NCBI RefSeq assembly: GCF_001682385.1
Contig: NZ_CP016210.1
Location: 496,001 to 560,000 of the forward strand
Source of the DNA: Azoarcus olearius
GTDB lineage: Bacteria > Pseudomonadota > Gammaproteobacteria > Burkholderiales > Rhodocyclaceae
DNA: 64,000 nt
Direction of reading: 5' to 3'
The notes beneath the pieces are model-generated. The model searched no databases. It saw nothing but the letters and a program-made list of their open reading frames with translations, and had not been told where the DNA came from. Shown piece by piece: positions 1-7,900 of this stretch; positions within the stretch are counted from its first letter, which is position 1; every line of letters begins with the position of its first letter. A program made the translations under genes and the position numbers.

Positions 1-136
1 GCGCGGCGCGGCGCGGGCAGGCGTCGTACACTGGCGCAGGCGGCGCGATGGCCGCGCCGCGACTTGCCCATCGACCCCCGTCCCGCGGCTTCGCCGCGGG
101 CACGCACGACGCCCGGAGCCGGCGCGGGAGGACCGC

Positions 137-823
137 ATGAAGATCCTGCTCGTCGAAGACGACGCCCAACAGGCGGGCTACATCCGCAAGGGCCTGCAGG
201 AAGCCGGCCACACGGTCGATGTCGCCGCCGACGGCCGCGACGGGCTCTTTCTCGCCACCACCGCCAGCTTCGATGCGATCGTGCTCGACCGCATGCTGCC
301 GCGCGTGGACGGCCTCACCGTGCTGCGCACGCTGCGGGCCTCTCGGATAGCGACCCCGGTGGTGGTGCTGTCCGCGCTCGGCGAGGTGGACGACCGCGTC
401 GCCGGGCTGCGCGCTGGCAGCGACGACTATCTGGTCAAGCCCTTCGCGCTGTCCGAACTGCTCGCGCGGCTGGACGCGCTGCAGCGGCGCGGCAACGGCC
501 GCGCGGAAGCGGAGCAGACCCGGCTGCAGACCGCCGACCTCGAGATGGACCTGCTGCGGCGCAGTGTCAGCCGCGGCGCCACCCGCATCGAACTCAAGCC
601 GAAGGAGTTCCGTCTGCTCGAATTCCTGCTGCGCCATTCCGGTCAGGTGGTCACCCGCAGCATGCTGCTGGAGGCGGTGTGGGACTACCACTTCGATCCC
701 CAGACCAACGTCATCGACGTGCACATCTCCAACCTGCGCGCCAAGATCGACCTGCCCGGGCTGCCGCCGCTGATCCACACCGTGCGTGGTGCCGGCTACC
801 GGCTGGGCGGCGATGCCGCGTGA
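137..823 (+). CDS. OmpR/PhoB-family response regulator
   Basis: This is a cytoplasmic two-component response regulator of 228 aa, the usual length for the OmpR family. The N-terminal receiver domain (about residues 1-120) shows the acidic pair at E7/D8/D9, the phospho-acceptor D51 in VLDRMLP and K101 in LVKPF. A linker leads to a C-terminal winged helix (about 130-225) with the family signatures LKPKEFRLLEFLL and VRGAGYRL. Its stop overlaps the start of the following sensor kinase by 11 nt, so the two form an operon and are a cognate pair. The sequence resembles QseB/CusR/TctD-type regulators, but the signal and targets cannot be read from it. The first 136 bases of the window hold no gene I can support. 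Confidence 0.93.
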   Translation: MKILLVEDDAQQAGYIRKGLQEAGHTVDVAADGRDGLFLATTASFDAIVLDRMLPRVDGLTVLRTLRASRIATPVVVLSALGEVDDRVAGLRAGSDDYLVKPFALSELLARLDALQRRGNGRAEAEQTRLQTADLEMDLLRRSVSRGATRIELKPKEFRLLEFLLRHSGQVVTRSMLLEAVWDYHFDPQTNVIDVHISNLRAKIDLPGLPPLIHTVRGAGYRLGGDAA

Positions 824-2201
824 GCGCGCTGGCGGGCTGCGGGCCTGGTTCGCCAGCCCCTTCCACCGCTTCGCGGTCGCGCTGCCGGCGGCCATCGCGC
901 TGATCGTCGGCGCGCTGTTCTACCCGCTGTTCATCGAGGCCGAGGCCCACATCCGCGAGGAGGTGCAGGCCGCGATCGAGTTCGAGATCGCCGGGCTGGA
1001 GGCGCATTTCCACGAACGCGGCCTCGCCGGCCTGCGCGACGCGCTGCAGCGGCGCATCGAGATTTCGCCCGACCGTGCCGCGGTCTACCTGCTCGCCGAC
1101 CGCGACGGCCGCGCGCTGGCGGGCAACTTGTCGCAATGGCCGGCGGGGGTGTCCGCCAACGACGAGGCGTGGTTTCACGTCGCCGAAGCGGACGGCGAGA
1201 CGCTGGAAGGGCGGGTCTTCATCCTGTTCGGCGGCGAACGCCTGCTGGTCGGGCGGCGCTCGCCGCTGGAGGCGTTCCAGCGCAACATGACCGCGCGGCT
1301 GTGGTGGTCGGCGGCGCTGATCATCCTTGTCGCCGGGGTCATCGGCGGCCGCTTCATGCAGCACCTGCACCGCCGCCTGGCGCGGCTGGCGGCCGAGGCG
1401 GGCCGCATCCAGGAAGGCCACCTCGCGCAGCGCCTGTCGCTGAGCGCGCGCGGCGACGAGCTGGATGCGCTCGCCGAACGCTTCAACAGCGCCTTCGACG
1501 AGATCGAGCGTCTGGTGGACGCCGCCAAGCATGTGTCGAGCGCGATCGCGCACGACATGCGCCGGCCGCTGATCGCGCTGCGCAACGCGATCGACGAGGC
1601 CAGACGCAGCCCCGGCGCCGACCCCGCGCTGCGCACCCAGCTCGAAGGGCTGCGCGACCAGACCGAAGAGCTGCTGCGGACCTTCTCGGCGCTGCTCAGC
1701 CTGGCGCGCATCGAGGCCGGCGCGCTCGGGCCGCTGCTGCAGGCGGTCAACCTCACCGAGATCGTGCGCGACGCGATCGACCTCTACGAACCGCTCGCCG
1801 CTTCGCAGGGGCGCGCGCTCAACCCCCGCCTCGCGCCCGCCTGCGTGCGCGGCGACCGCGATCTGCTGTTCCAGGTGCTGCAGAACCTGATCGAGAACGC
1901 GCTCAAGCATGGTGCCGGCGATATCGACATCGGCGTAGACACCCTGCCCGACGGCGGCGCGCGGCTCACCGTGCGCGACCACGGCGAGGCGGTCGCGGCG
2001 GCCGACCTGCCGCATCTGTTCGAGCGCTTCTTCCGCGCCGACAGCAGCCGCAGTGCGGCCGAAGGCGCCGGCATCGGCCTTGCGCTGGTGCGGGGCATCG
2101 CCGAGGCGCACGGCGGCAGCATCCGTGCCACCGACGCGCGCCCCGGCTTGTGCGTCGAAATCCTGCTCGCGCCGGGAAGGCGCGGGGTCGAGAAGTCCTG
2201 A
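813..2201 (+). CDS. Membrane sensor histidine kinase
   Basis: This is the sensor partner of the response regulator just upstream (462 aa). I chose the ATG at 813, which overlaps the regulator's stop, over the GTG at 786; the latter only adds residues encoded inside the regulator's conserved C-terminus. A first membrane segment lies near residues 20-40, followed by a short periplasmic domain of about 110 residues and a second membrane segment near 158-180. After that come a HAMP linker, a HisKA dimerisation helix with phospho-accepting H247 in HDMRRPL, and an HATPase domain with the N box NLIENALKHG and G box GAGIGLALV. The small periplasmic region suggests an extracytoplasmic ligand, which is not identifiable here. 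Confidence 0.92.
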   Translation: MPRERAGGLRAWFASPFHRFAVALPAAIALIVGALFYPLFIEAEAHIREEVQAAIEFEIAGLEAHFHERGLAGLRDALQRRIEISPDRAAVYLLADRDGRALAGNLSQWPAGVSANDEAWFHVAEADGETLEGRVFILFGGERLLVGRRSPLEAFQRNMTARLWWSAALIILVAGVIGGRFMQHLHRRLARLAAEAGRIQEGHLAQRLSLSARGDELDALAERFNSAFDEIERLVDAAKHVSSAIAHDMRRPLIALRNAIDEARRSPGADPALRTQLEGLRDQTEELLRTFSALLSLARIEAGALGPLLQAVNLTEIVRDAIDLYEPLAASQGRALNPRLAPACVRGDRDLLFQVLQNLIENALKHGAGDIDIGVDTLPDGGARLTVRDHGEAVAAADLPHLFERFFRADSSRSAAEGAGIGLALVRGIAEAHGGSIRATDARPGLCVEILLAPGRRGVEKS

Positions 2202-2240
2202 GCCGCACCGTTTCAATCCGGTGCGTGCCTTGCGCATCAA

Positions 2241-2288
2241 TGCACAACGGCAGTGCATTAACGCAGCTTCTGGCACGGTATTGATGCA
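2241..2288 (+). promoter_or_regulatory. Paired NtrC-type enhancer sites upstream of amt
   Basis: TGCAC-N7-GTGCA at 2241-2257 matches the NtrC dyad (TGCAC-N7-GTGCA) exactly in both half-sites. A second 17-bp dyad, GGCAC-N7-ATGCA at 2272-2288, matches with one mismatch per half. The two are 31 bp apart, three helical turns, close to the spacing of the paired enhancer sites at E. coli glnA. They lie roughly 80-125 bp upstream of the start site predicted from the sigma-54 promoter at 2339. Assignment to NtrC is inference from consensus. Confidence 0.7.
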
Positions 2289-2338
2289 CTTATTCCGTTG
2301 GCGTTCGTCGCAAAGCCAACAAAATCAAGCCCTCCGGG

Positions 2339-2356
2339 TTGGCGTGATGCTTGCTT
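2339..2356 (+). promoter_or_regulatory. Sigma-54 (RpoN) promoter of amt
   Basis: The segment TTGGCGTGATGCTTGCTT has GG at 2341-2342 and GC at 2353-2354 with exactly 10 bases between them. It fits TGGCAC(G)-N4-TTGCW apart from two bases in the -24 element. The predicted start is near 2366, about 20 bases before the amt ATG. The two NtrC-type dyads sit at the expected enhancer distance, and rpoN itself lies at 53170-54630. Confidence 0.72.
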
Positions 2357-2386
2357 TTGGTGCGTCGGCTTGATTCAGGAACCAAA

Positions 2387-3589
2387 ATGGAACTCCATCA
2401 CCCGGACAACGACGTCCTCTTCATTCTGCTGGGCGCCATCATGGTGCTCGCGATGCACGCCGGCTTCGCCTTTCTGGAGCTTGGCACGGTACGCAAGAAG
2501 AACCAGGTCAACGCGCTGGTCAAGATCCTCAGCGACTTCTCGGTCTCCGCGCTGGCCTATTTCTTCATCGGTTACGGCGTCGCCTACGGCATCCACTTCT
2601 TCTCGGGTGCCGAGGTGCTGCTCGAACGCAGCGGCTTCGAGCTGACCCGCTTCTTCTTCCTGCTGACCTTCGCCGCGGCGATTCCCGCCATCATCTCGGG
2701 CGGCATCGCCGAGCGCGCGCGCTTCGGCCCGCAGCTGATCGCCACCTTCGTGCTGGTCGGGCTGGTCTATCCCTTCTTCGAGGGCATCGCCTGGAACCAG
2801 CACTTCGGCTTCCAGGCCTGGCTGAAGGACAGCTTCGGCGCCGAATTCCACGACTTCGCCGGCTCGGTGGTGGTGCACGCGGTGGGCGGCTGGATCGCGC
2901 TGCCGGCGGTGCTGCTGCTCGGCGCGCGCCGCGGCCGCTACCACAGCAACGGCGCCATCGCCGCGCACCCGCCGTCGTCGATTCCCTTCCTCGCGCTCGG
3001 CGCGTGGATCCTCATCATCGGCTGGTTCGGCTTCAACGTGATGAGCGCGCAGACGCTGGAGAAGATCAGCGGGCTGGTGGCGATCAACTCGTTGATGGCG
3101 ATGGTGGGCGGCACGCTGGCCGCGCTCGCGCTCGGCCGCAACGACCCCGGCTTCGCGCATAACGGTCCGCTCGCCGGCCTGGTCGCGGTCTGCGCCGGCT
3201 CCGACGTGATGCACCCGCTTGGTGCGCTCGCGGTCGGCGCGGTCGCGGGGGCGCTGTTCGTGCAGATGTTCACGCTGACCCAGAACCGCTGGAAGATCGA
3301 CGACGTGCTCGGCGTGTGGCCGCTGCACGGCCTGTGCGGGGCCTGGGGCGGCATCGCCGCGGGCATCTTCGGCAGCACCGCGCTGGGTGGCGCGGGCGGG
3401 GTGGCCTTCCTGCCCCAGCTTGCCGGCACCGTGCTCGGCGTGGCGATCGCCGCGGGCGGCGGCTTTGCGGTGTATGGCGCGCTCAAGCTGCTGGTCGGCC
3501 TGCGCCTCGATCCGGAAGCGGAGTTCGAAGGCGCCGACCTGTCGATCCACAAGATTTCGGCCACCGCGGAACGCGAAACCGCGTGGTAG
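2387..3589 (+). CDS. amt: Ammonium transporter, Amt family
   Basis: This integral inner-membrane channel for ammonium/ammonia is 400 aa long, typical for the family, with about 11 hydrophobic segments. The twin pore histidines are visible as H164 in VVVHAVGGW and H314 in WPLHGLCGAWGG, and the motif AAIPAIISGGIAER is characteristic. The ATG at 2387 is preferred because TCAGGA lies about 7 bases upstream. An upstream in-frame start near 2351 would fall inside the predicted sigma-54 promoter. No glnK gene lies beside it, which is unusual, so any PII partner is encoded elsewhere. The upstream NtrC-type sites and sigma-54 promoter imply induction under nitrogen limitation. It converges on the Crp/Fnr gene with only 15 bases between stops. 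Confidence 0.93.
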   Translation: MELHHPDNDVLFILLGAIMVLAMHAGFAFLELGTVRKKNQVNALVKILSDFSVSALAYFFIGYGVAYGIHFFSGAEVLLERSGFELTRFFFLLTFAAAIPAIISGGIAERARFGPQLIATFVLVGLVYPFFEGIAWNQHFGFQAWLKDSFGAEFHDFAGSVVVHAVGGWIALPAVLLLGARRGRYHSNGAIAAHPPSSIPFLALGAWILIIGWFGFNVMSAQTLEKISGLVAINSLMAMVGGTLAALALGRNDPGFAHNGPLAGLVAVCAGSDVMHPLGALAVGAVAGALFVQMFTLTQNRWKIDDVLGVWPLHGLCGAWGGIAAGIFGSTALGGAGGVAFLPQLAGTVLGVAIAAGGGFAVYGALKLLVGLRLDPEAEFEGADLSIHKISATAERETAW

Positions 3590-3604
3590 GGCGTCCGGCG
3601 GCGG

Positions 3605-4219
3605 TCAGCGCCGCCGGATGAAGTCCGCGCCCACCTCCAGGGTGCCATCGCGCGTGAGCCGCGCAAGGGCGCGGTACAGCGCCTCGTGGGTCAGGCCCAG
3701 CTCCGCCGCCAGCGCCTTGCGCGAGCCGGGCAGGTGCAGTTCGCCGTCCGCGCCCTCCGCTTCGATGTAGTGCAGGATGCGCGCCCGCGCGCTGCGCAGC
3801 GCCAGCCGTTCGCATTGCGCGCGGCGTTTGCGCACCTCCTGCAGCAGATGCGACATCCATTGCGCGCGGAAGGCCGCGCTGTCTGCCAGGCTGCGGCGGA
3901 ATTCGGCCAGCGGAAACACCAGCGCCAGCCCGTCCTCCCCGGCAATCGCACTGCAGTGGTAGGTGTGCGATTCCAGGCTGGCTTCGGCCAGGAAGGCATC
4001 GCGTGCGCGCTGCATGACGGTTTCGGTGCCGTCGGGCGACAGGCGGCTCAGCCGCACCTCGCCGCGCAGGATGAAGAACATCTCGCGCGGTGCCGCGCCC
4101 GTCGCAAACAGGGTTTCACCGCGCCGGAAGGCGCGCCGGCGTGCCGCCGCGCGCAAGGCGGGCGGCATCGCTTCGAACGCGGGCCGCTGCGGCCAGTCGG
4201 GCGCCGTGGGGATATCCAT
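3605..4219 (-). CDS. Crp/Fnr-family transcriptional regulator
   Basis: This 204-aa regulator has an N-terminal cyclic-nucleotide-binding-like beta-roll (about residues 15-115, with RRGETLFATGAAPREMFFILRGEVRL), a dimerisation helix (about 120-145) and a C-terminal winged helix with the recognition segment LTHEALYRAL. It lacks the N-terminal cysteine cluster of Fnr, so it is not an iron-sulfur oxygen sensor of that type. Glu and Arg are kept at the recognition-helix positions that read the GA step in Fnr sites, while Fnr's Ser is Tyr. Immediately upstream of its ATG lies ATGATCGCGATCAT, an FNR-like palindrome, which suggests autoregulation. No clear Shine-Dalgarno sequence is visible. The divergent gene is a cytochrome c'-like protein, so a Dnr-like role in nitric-oxide or redox response is plausible but inferred. 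Confidence 0.85.
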   Translation of the reverse strand: MDIPTAPDWPQRPAFEAMPPALRAAARRRAFRRGETLFATGAAPREMFFILRGEVRLSRLSPDGTETVMQRARDAFLAEASLESHTYHCSAIAGEDGLALVFPLAEFRRSLADSAAFRAQWMSHLLQEVRKRRAQCERLALRSARARILHYIEAEGADGELHLPGSRKALAAELGLTHEALYRALARLTRDGTLEVGADFIRRR

Positions 4220-4233
4220 ATGATCGCGATCAT
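4220..4233. promoter_or_regulatory. FNR/Dnr-like operator palindrome
   Basis: ATGATCGCGATCAT is a perfect 14-bp palindrome with TGAT-N4-ATCA geometry, one mismatch per half from TTGAT-N4-ATCAA. It directly abuts the start codon of the Crp/Fnr-type gene and lies 75 bases upstream of the divergent cytochrome c'-like gene. It could therefore repress the first and regulate the second. Confidence 0.6.
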
Positions 4234-4307
4234 AGGCGATCGCGGGTGGCGACGCTTATCGTCGGCCTCTTTCCGGGCCCTGCCGGCTCGTCCTGAAGGA
4301 GTCATCC

Positions 4308-4793
4308 GTGCGCCGTCACCTGCCCCTGCTGCTGTTGCTCGTCCTCCCGCTGGCGGCCCCCGCCCAGCATGATCCCGCCATGCATGGCGGGCACCACCAC
4401 GCCGCGGGCGCGGCCGAGGTGCCCGACACCCGCGAGTGGGTGCGTTTTCCCCCGGCGATGACGGCGCACACCCTCGCCAACATGCGCGACCACCTGCTCG
4501 CGCTGCAGCAGATCCAGTCCGCGCTGGGCGAAGCACGCTACGACGATGCCGCGGAGATCGCCGAGCAACGGCTGGGGTTGTCGGCGCTGCGCAGCCACGG
4601 TGCCGCCGAATCGTCCAGGTTCATGCCCGCCGGAATGCAGGAAGCCGGCACCGCGATGCACCGCAGTGCCAGCCGTTTCGGCCTCGCTGCGCGCGACGCC
4701 GCCGCCACCGGCGACCTGGCGCCCGCCTTGAGGTCGCTCGCGCAGGTAACCGCAGCGTGCGTGAGCTGCCACGCCGCTTACCGCCTGCAGTAG
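4308..4793 (+). CDS. Cytochrome c'-like secreted haem protein
   Basis: This 161-aa protein starts at a GTG preceded by AAGGAG six bases upstream. It has a signal peptide (RRHLPLLLLLVLPLAAPAQ), a His-rich stretch just after it (HDPAMHGGHHHA), a helical middle and a single C-terminal haem-binding motif, CVSCH, with AAYRLQ at the end. One haem motif at the extreme C-terminus of a helical domain is the layout of cytochrome c'/c-556 proteins, which act in the periplasm and often bind nitric oxide. The position divergent from a Crp/Fnr-type regulator supports a respiratory or nitrosative-stress role. The exact class is not proven, and the His-rich segment could bind a metal. Confidence 0.8.
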   Translation: MRRHLPLLLLLVLPLAAPAQHDPAMHGGHHHAAGAAEVPDTREWVRFPPAMTAHTLANMRDHLLALQQIQSALGEARYDDAAEIAEQRLGLSALRSHGAAESSRFMPAGMQEAGTAMHRSASRFGLAARDAAATGDLAPALRSLAQVTAACVSCHAAYRLQ

Positions 4794-4812
4794 GGCCGGC
4801 AGCGGCCGGCCC
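4793..4812. terminator. Hairpin between convergent genes
   Basis: GGGCCGGC, loop AGCG and GCCGGCCC form a perfect 8-bp stem that begins at the last base of the cytochrome c'-like gene. It lies between that gene and the convergent esterase-like gene. No T-run follows on either side, so Rho-independent function is uncertain. Confidence 0.45.
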
Positions 4813-4835
4813 CGGCCGCGTGCAACGCGGGCTGC

Positions 4836-7643
4836 TCAGTCCTCCGCGCCCAGCCCCCACAGGTTCACCGTGCCGCTGATCTCGTTCGCCACCACCACCA
4901 TCGGCTTGCCGGTCGGGCTGTCCTTGGCGGCGATGAAGCGGACGATTTCGGGGCCGCTGTCGGGGCCGACCGCGCTGCCGGCGAAGTTGCGCGAGTGCAG
5001 GTATTGCACGAAGGCGGGCGCGGCCGGGCGGGTGACGTCATACACCATCACGCCGCCGATGCGCTCCAGGCCGACGAAGGCGTAGGTGTTGTTGCCGATG
5101 GTGCCGACCGCGACGCCTTCGGGTTCCGGCCCCTTGTTGTCGGAGCGGTTGTCGAAGTTGTTCTCGTCGTTGTTGCTGTTGAAGTGCTTCGGGAAGGCGG
5201 CGGCGGTGCGCACTTCGAGTTCGCTGCCGGAATCCCACACCTGGGCGCCGGTGGTGGCGTTCCAGATCGAGAACGAGCGTGTGCCGAACACGTAGGGCAC
5301 GCCGCCTGCGGGCGGCACGCTGGTCACGGTCAGGCGGCCGAGCTGCAGGTCGTCGGCGACTTCGGGCAGGTTGGGGTAGCTGGCCTTGAGGCTCTTCGCG
5401 CGCGCTTCCTCGGCAAAGCCGGGGTAGTCGCGGGCGTCGCCCTCGTTGGCGGTGACCAGGTAGCGCTGGCCGCCGACGGTGTAGCTGGCGATGGCATCCG
5501 GCTGGTACATGCCGCGCAGCGGCCAGTTGCGGATGTTCACCACGTTGTCCTTGTCCGACGCGTCCAGCCCGCCGGTGCGCAGGATGCCGAGCTGCACCGG
5601 TTCCGGCGTGTAGCCCGGCGCCAGGGTGTAGCTGCCGGTGGCGGCGTCGATGTTGATCTGGGCGACCCCGAAGTCGTTGTCGTTGATCAGCGCGATGGTG
5701 TCGGCGTCGATCACCGCCAGGCCTTCGACCTTCTGCACCGCGTTGTAGCCGGCGCTGGCGAGGTCGACATGCAGCACCTTGGCGACCGGCTTGACGCCGA
5801 CGGACGAGAGTTCGCTCGCCGTCATCTGGTCGAGCGACTTGCTGACGCCGCCGACGGTGTAGAGCGTGTCCTTGGTGCTGATGTCGGTGGCGCCGGTGAG
5901 GCTGAAGGCGTAGACCTTCTTGGTGATGGTGGAGAGCGCGTCGTCCGGGCGGGCGTCGTCGTCGCGTTCCACCACCAGGAAGCCTCCGCCGGGCAGCGCG
6001 GCGGCGTCGCCGATCTTGTCGGCGCGGGTGTCGTCGGCGCCGGTGGCCGCCGGGTTGTCCATGATGTAGATGAACTGGCGGGTGGCGCGGGTGACCGGGT
6101 CGAACTCCACCACGCGCACGTTCTTCATCGCGTTGAGCGCGCTGTTGGCGAGGCCGGCCGGATTGCGCAGCGGGCTCTGCACGAAGGCGTAGAGCTTGCC
6201 GCCCTGCAGCACGATGGCCTCGAAGCCGCGGTTCTGGCGGCGCTGGGCGAGCACCGCCGGCAGCGCTTCGGTGCCGAAGGTGCCGGCGGCCTTGCCCGCG
6301 GCGGCAGCGGTGCCGACCGGCACGAAGCGGTCGAGCAGGCGGCCGCTGGGGTCGAAGTGGTAGATCGCCGGGCGGTATTCGTCGGCCAGCCAGAACGAGC
6401 CGTCGGTGTCGACCGCGATGCCTTCGAAGTCGCCGCCGAGCGGGTCGAGCGGCAGCACCTTGCCGCGCAGATCAACCGGCACTTCGTCGTTGTAGGCAGC
6501 GTTGGTGTCGCCCGAGAGCACGGTGTTGGGCAGGCCGGTGAGCGGGGTGCCGTCGCCGCGGCGCAGCAGGATCTGCTCGCCGAGTTCGACCGCGCCGGTG
6601 GCCGGGTCCAGCGTCAGGCGCACCAGGCGCGGGGTGAAGTCCGGCAGCAGGAAGGGGCGGTTGATGCCGGTGGGCTCGCCGTTGGGGCCGCGGTCGGTGT
6701 GGGTGATGAAGTGCAGCTTGCCGTCGGCGCCGCGGCCTTCGAAGTGCAGGCCGGAGAAGCCGCCCAGCGCGATGCTCTGGCCGGCGGCGGTGGTGCCGAC
6801 CAGCGGCAGGTCCTTCAGCTCGTGGATCCTGAGCTGGGGCGCGGCGTTGAAATCCTTGTAGCCGAGCGCACGCACCTCGGTGACGCGCGCCTTGTCGATG
6901 TCGATCACCGCGATCGCGTTGTTCTCCTGCAGCGTGACGTAGGCCGTGCGGTCGTCTTCGCCGACGGTGATGTATTCCGGTTCCAGGTCCTGCGCGGCGC
7001 TGGCGCCCGGCCCGAAGATGCGCACGCCGGCCGGCAGCGGCACGCCGGCGAAGCTCACGGTGCGCACCTCCAGCTCCGGCTTCATCGGGATCACGTCGAT
7101 GATGCTGACCGTGCCTTCCGGATCGGTGCAGCCGGCCCCGTAGCAGTCCGGCTCGCCCTCGTTGGCGACCAGCAGGCGGCGACCGTCGTGGGTGAAGGTG
7201 ACCATGTCGGGCAGGGCGCCGACGGTGGCGCTGCGCTTGACGGTGCCGTCCGGGGTGAGGAACACGATGGTGCCCGGGTCGGTCTTCTTCTGCGCCTGCA
7301 GCGCCACCGCGATCAGGTTCTTGGACGACACCGCGACGCTGTTCACGCCGGCGCCCCAGGCGCGCAGATCGACCCGCTTCAGCAGCCTCGGCGCCGTGGG
7401 GTCGGCCACATCGACGATGTCCAGCGACACGTCCTTGGCATTGGTCACGTACAGGCGGTCGCCGCGCAGCGCGGCGGTTTCGCCGGACGATTCGAGGTGG
7501 GCGAGGCCGGTGGCGTAGGCGCCCAGGGGTTCGAACTGCGGCGCGGCACCGGCGCCGCCGGCGAGGGCGGCCAGCGCGAGGGACACGGCGACCGCGCTGG
7601 CGCGGCGCGCAACACGGCAGGAAAGGCGGCGGGTCGGGAGCAT
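4836..7643 (-). CDS. Secreted esterase-like/phytase-like protein with choice-of-anchor I repeats
   Basis: This predicted extracytoplasmic protein has 935 aa and an N-terminal signal peptide (residues 1-34, SALALAALAGGAGA-like core). I place the start at 7643 because the longer upstream frame is unstructured and the signal peptide begins here. The body is a beta-propeller-type protein. An N-terminal segment carries LLVANEGEPDCYGAGC, and a middle region of about 300 residues resembles the esterase-like-activity-of-phytase domain (GGFSGLHFEG, HTDRGPNGEPTG, GDFEGIAVD). The C-terminal half has YLVTANEGDARDYPGF and NKGPEPEGVAVG, typical of choice-of-anchor I proteins. The substrate may be a phosphate ester, but that is family-based. 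No anchor motif or lipobox is seen. It stands alone, divergent from the fad region. Confidence 0.8.
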   Translation of the reverse strand: MLPTRRLSCRVARRASAVAVSLALAALAGGAGAAPQFEPLGAYATGLAHLESSGETAALRGDRLYVTNAKDVSLDIVDVADPTAPRLLKRVDLRAWGAGVNSVAVSSKNLIAVALQAQKKTDPGTIVFLTPDGTVKRSATVGALPDMVTFTHDGRRLLVANEGEPDCYGAGCTDPEGTVSIIDVIPMKPELEVRTVSFAGVPLPAGVRIFGPGASAAQDLEPEYITVGEDDRTAYVTLQENNAIAVIDIDKARVTEVRALGYKDFNAAPQLRIHELKDLPLVGTTAAGQSIALGGFSGLHFEGRGADGKLHFITHTDRGPNGEPTGINRPFLLPDFTPRLVRLTLDPATGAVELGEQILLRRGDGTPLTGLPNTVLSGDTNAAYNDEVPVDLRGKVLPLDPLGGDFEGIAVDTDGSFWLADEYRPAIYHFDPSGRLLDRFVPVGTAAAAGKAAGTFGTEALPAVLAQRRQNRGFEAIVLQGGKLYAFVQSPLRNPAGLANSALNAMKNVRVVEFDPVTRATRQFIYIMDNPAATGADDTRADKIGDAAALPGGGFLVVERDDDARPDDALSTITKKVYAFSLTGATDISTKDTLYTVGGVSKSLDQMTASELSSVGVKPVAKVLHVDLASAGYNAVQKVEGLAVIDADTIALINDNDFGVAQINIDAATGSYTLAPGYTPEPVQLGILRTGGLDASDKDNVVNIRNWPLRGMYQPDAIASYTVGGQRYLVTANEGDARDYPGFAEEARAKSLKASYPNLPEVADDLQLGRLTVTSVPPAGGVPYVFGTRSFSIWNATTGAQVWDSGSELEVRTAAAFPKHFNSNNDENNFDNRSDNKGPEPEGVAVGTIGNNTYAFVGLERIGGVMVYDVTRPAAPAFVQYLHSRNFAGSAVGPDSGPEIVRFIAAKDSPTGKPMVVVANEISGTVNLWGLGAED

Positions 7644-7900
7644 GGTGACGGATTCCGGGGGACGAAAACCGCGGATGATCGGCAGCGCATATGTCAAACG
7701 TGCGAAACCGGCATAGTCCGGTCGACGCCCGGCGTGATGCAATTCCTCTCCGCGCCGCCGGTGCGCGCGGCCGCGTTGCCTTGGCATGACGAAACGGCGG
7801 GGAACAACCCGGCGGGGCCGATGCCGAACGCCTACGTCCGGTTGCACACCGCGCGGCGAACACGACGCAAGATCGGGGCGCCCGCAACGAGGAGACGACG

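Noticed and set aside
2270-2289. TGGCACGGTATTGATGC as a sigma-54 promoter
   Set aside because: GG and GC are 12 bases apart instead of 10. The segment fits better as a second NtrC-type dyad, and a correctly spaced promoter lies at 2339.
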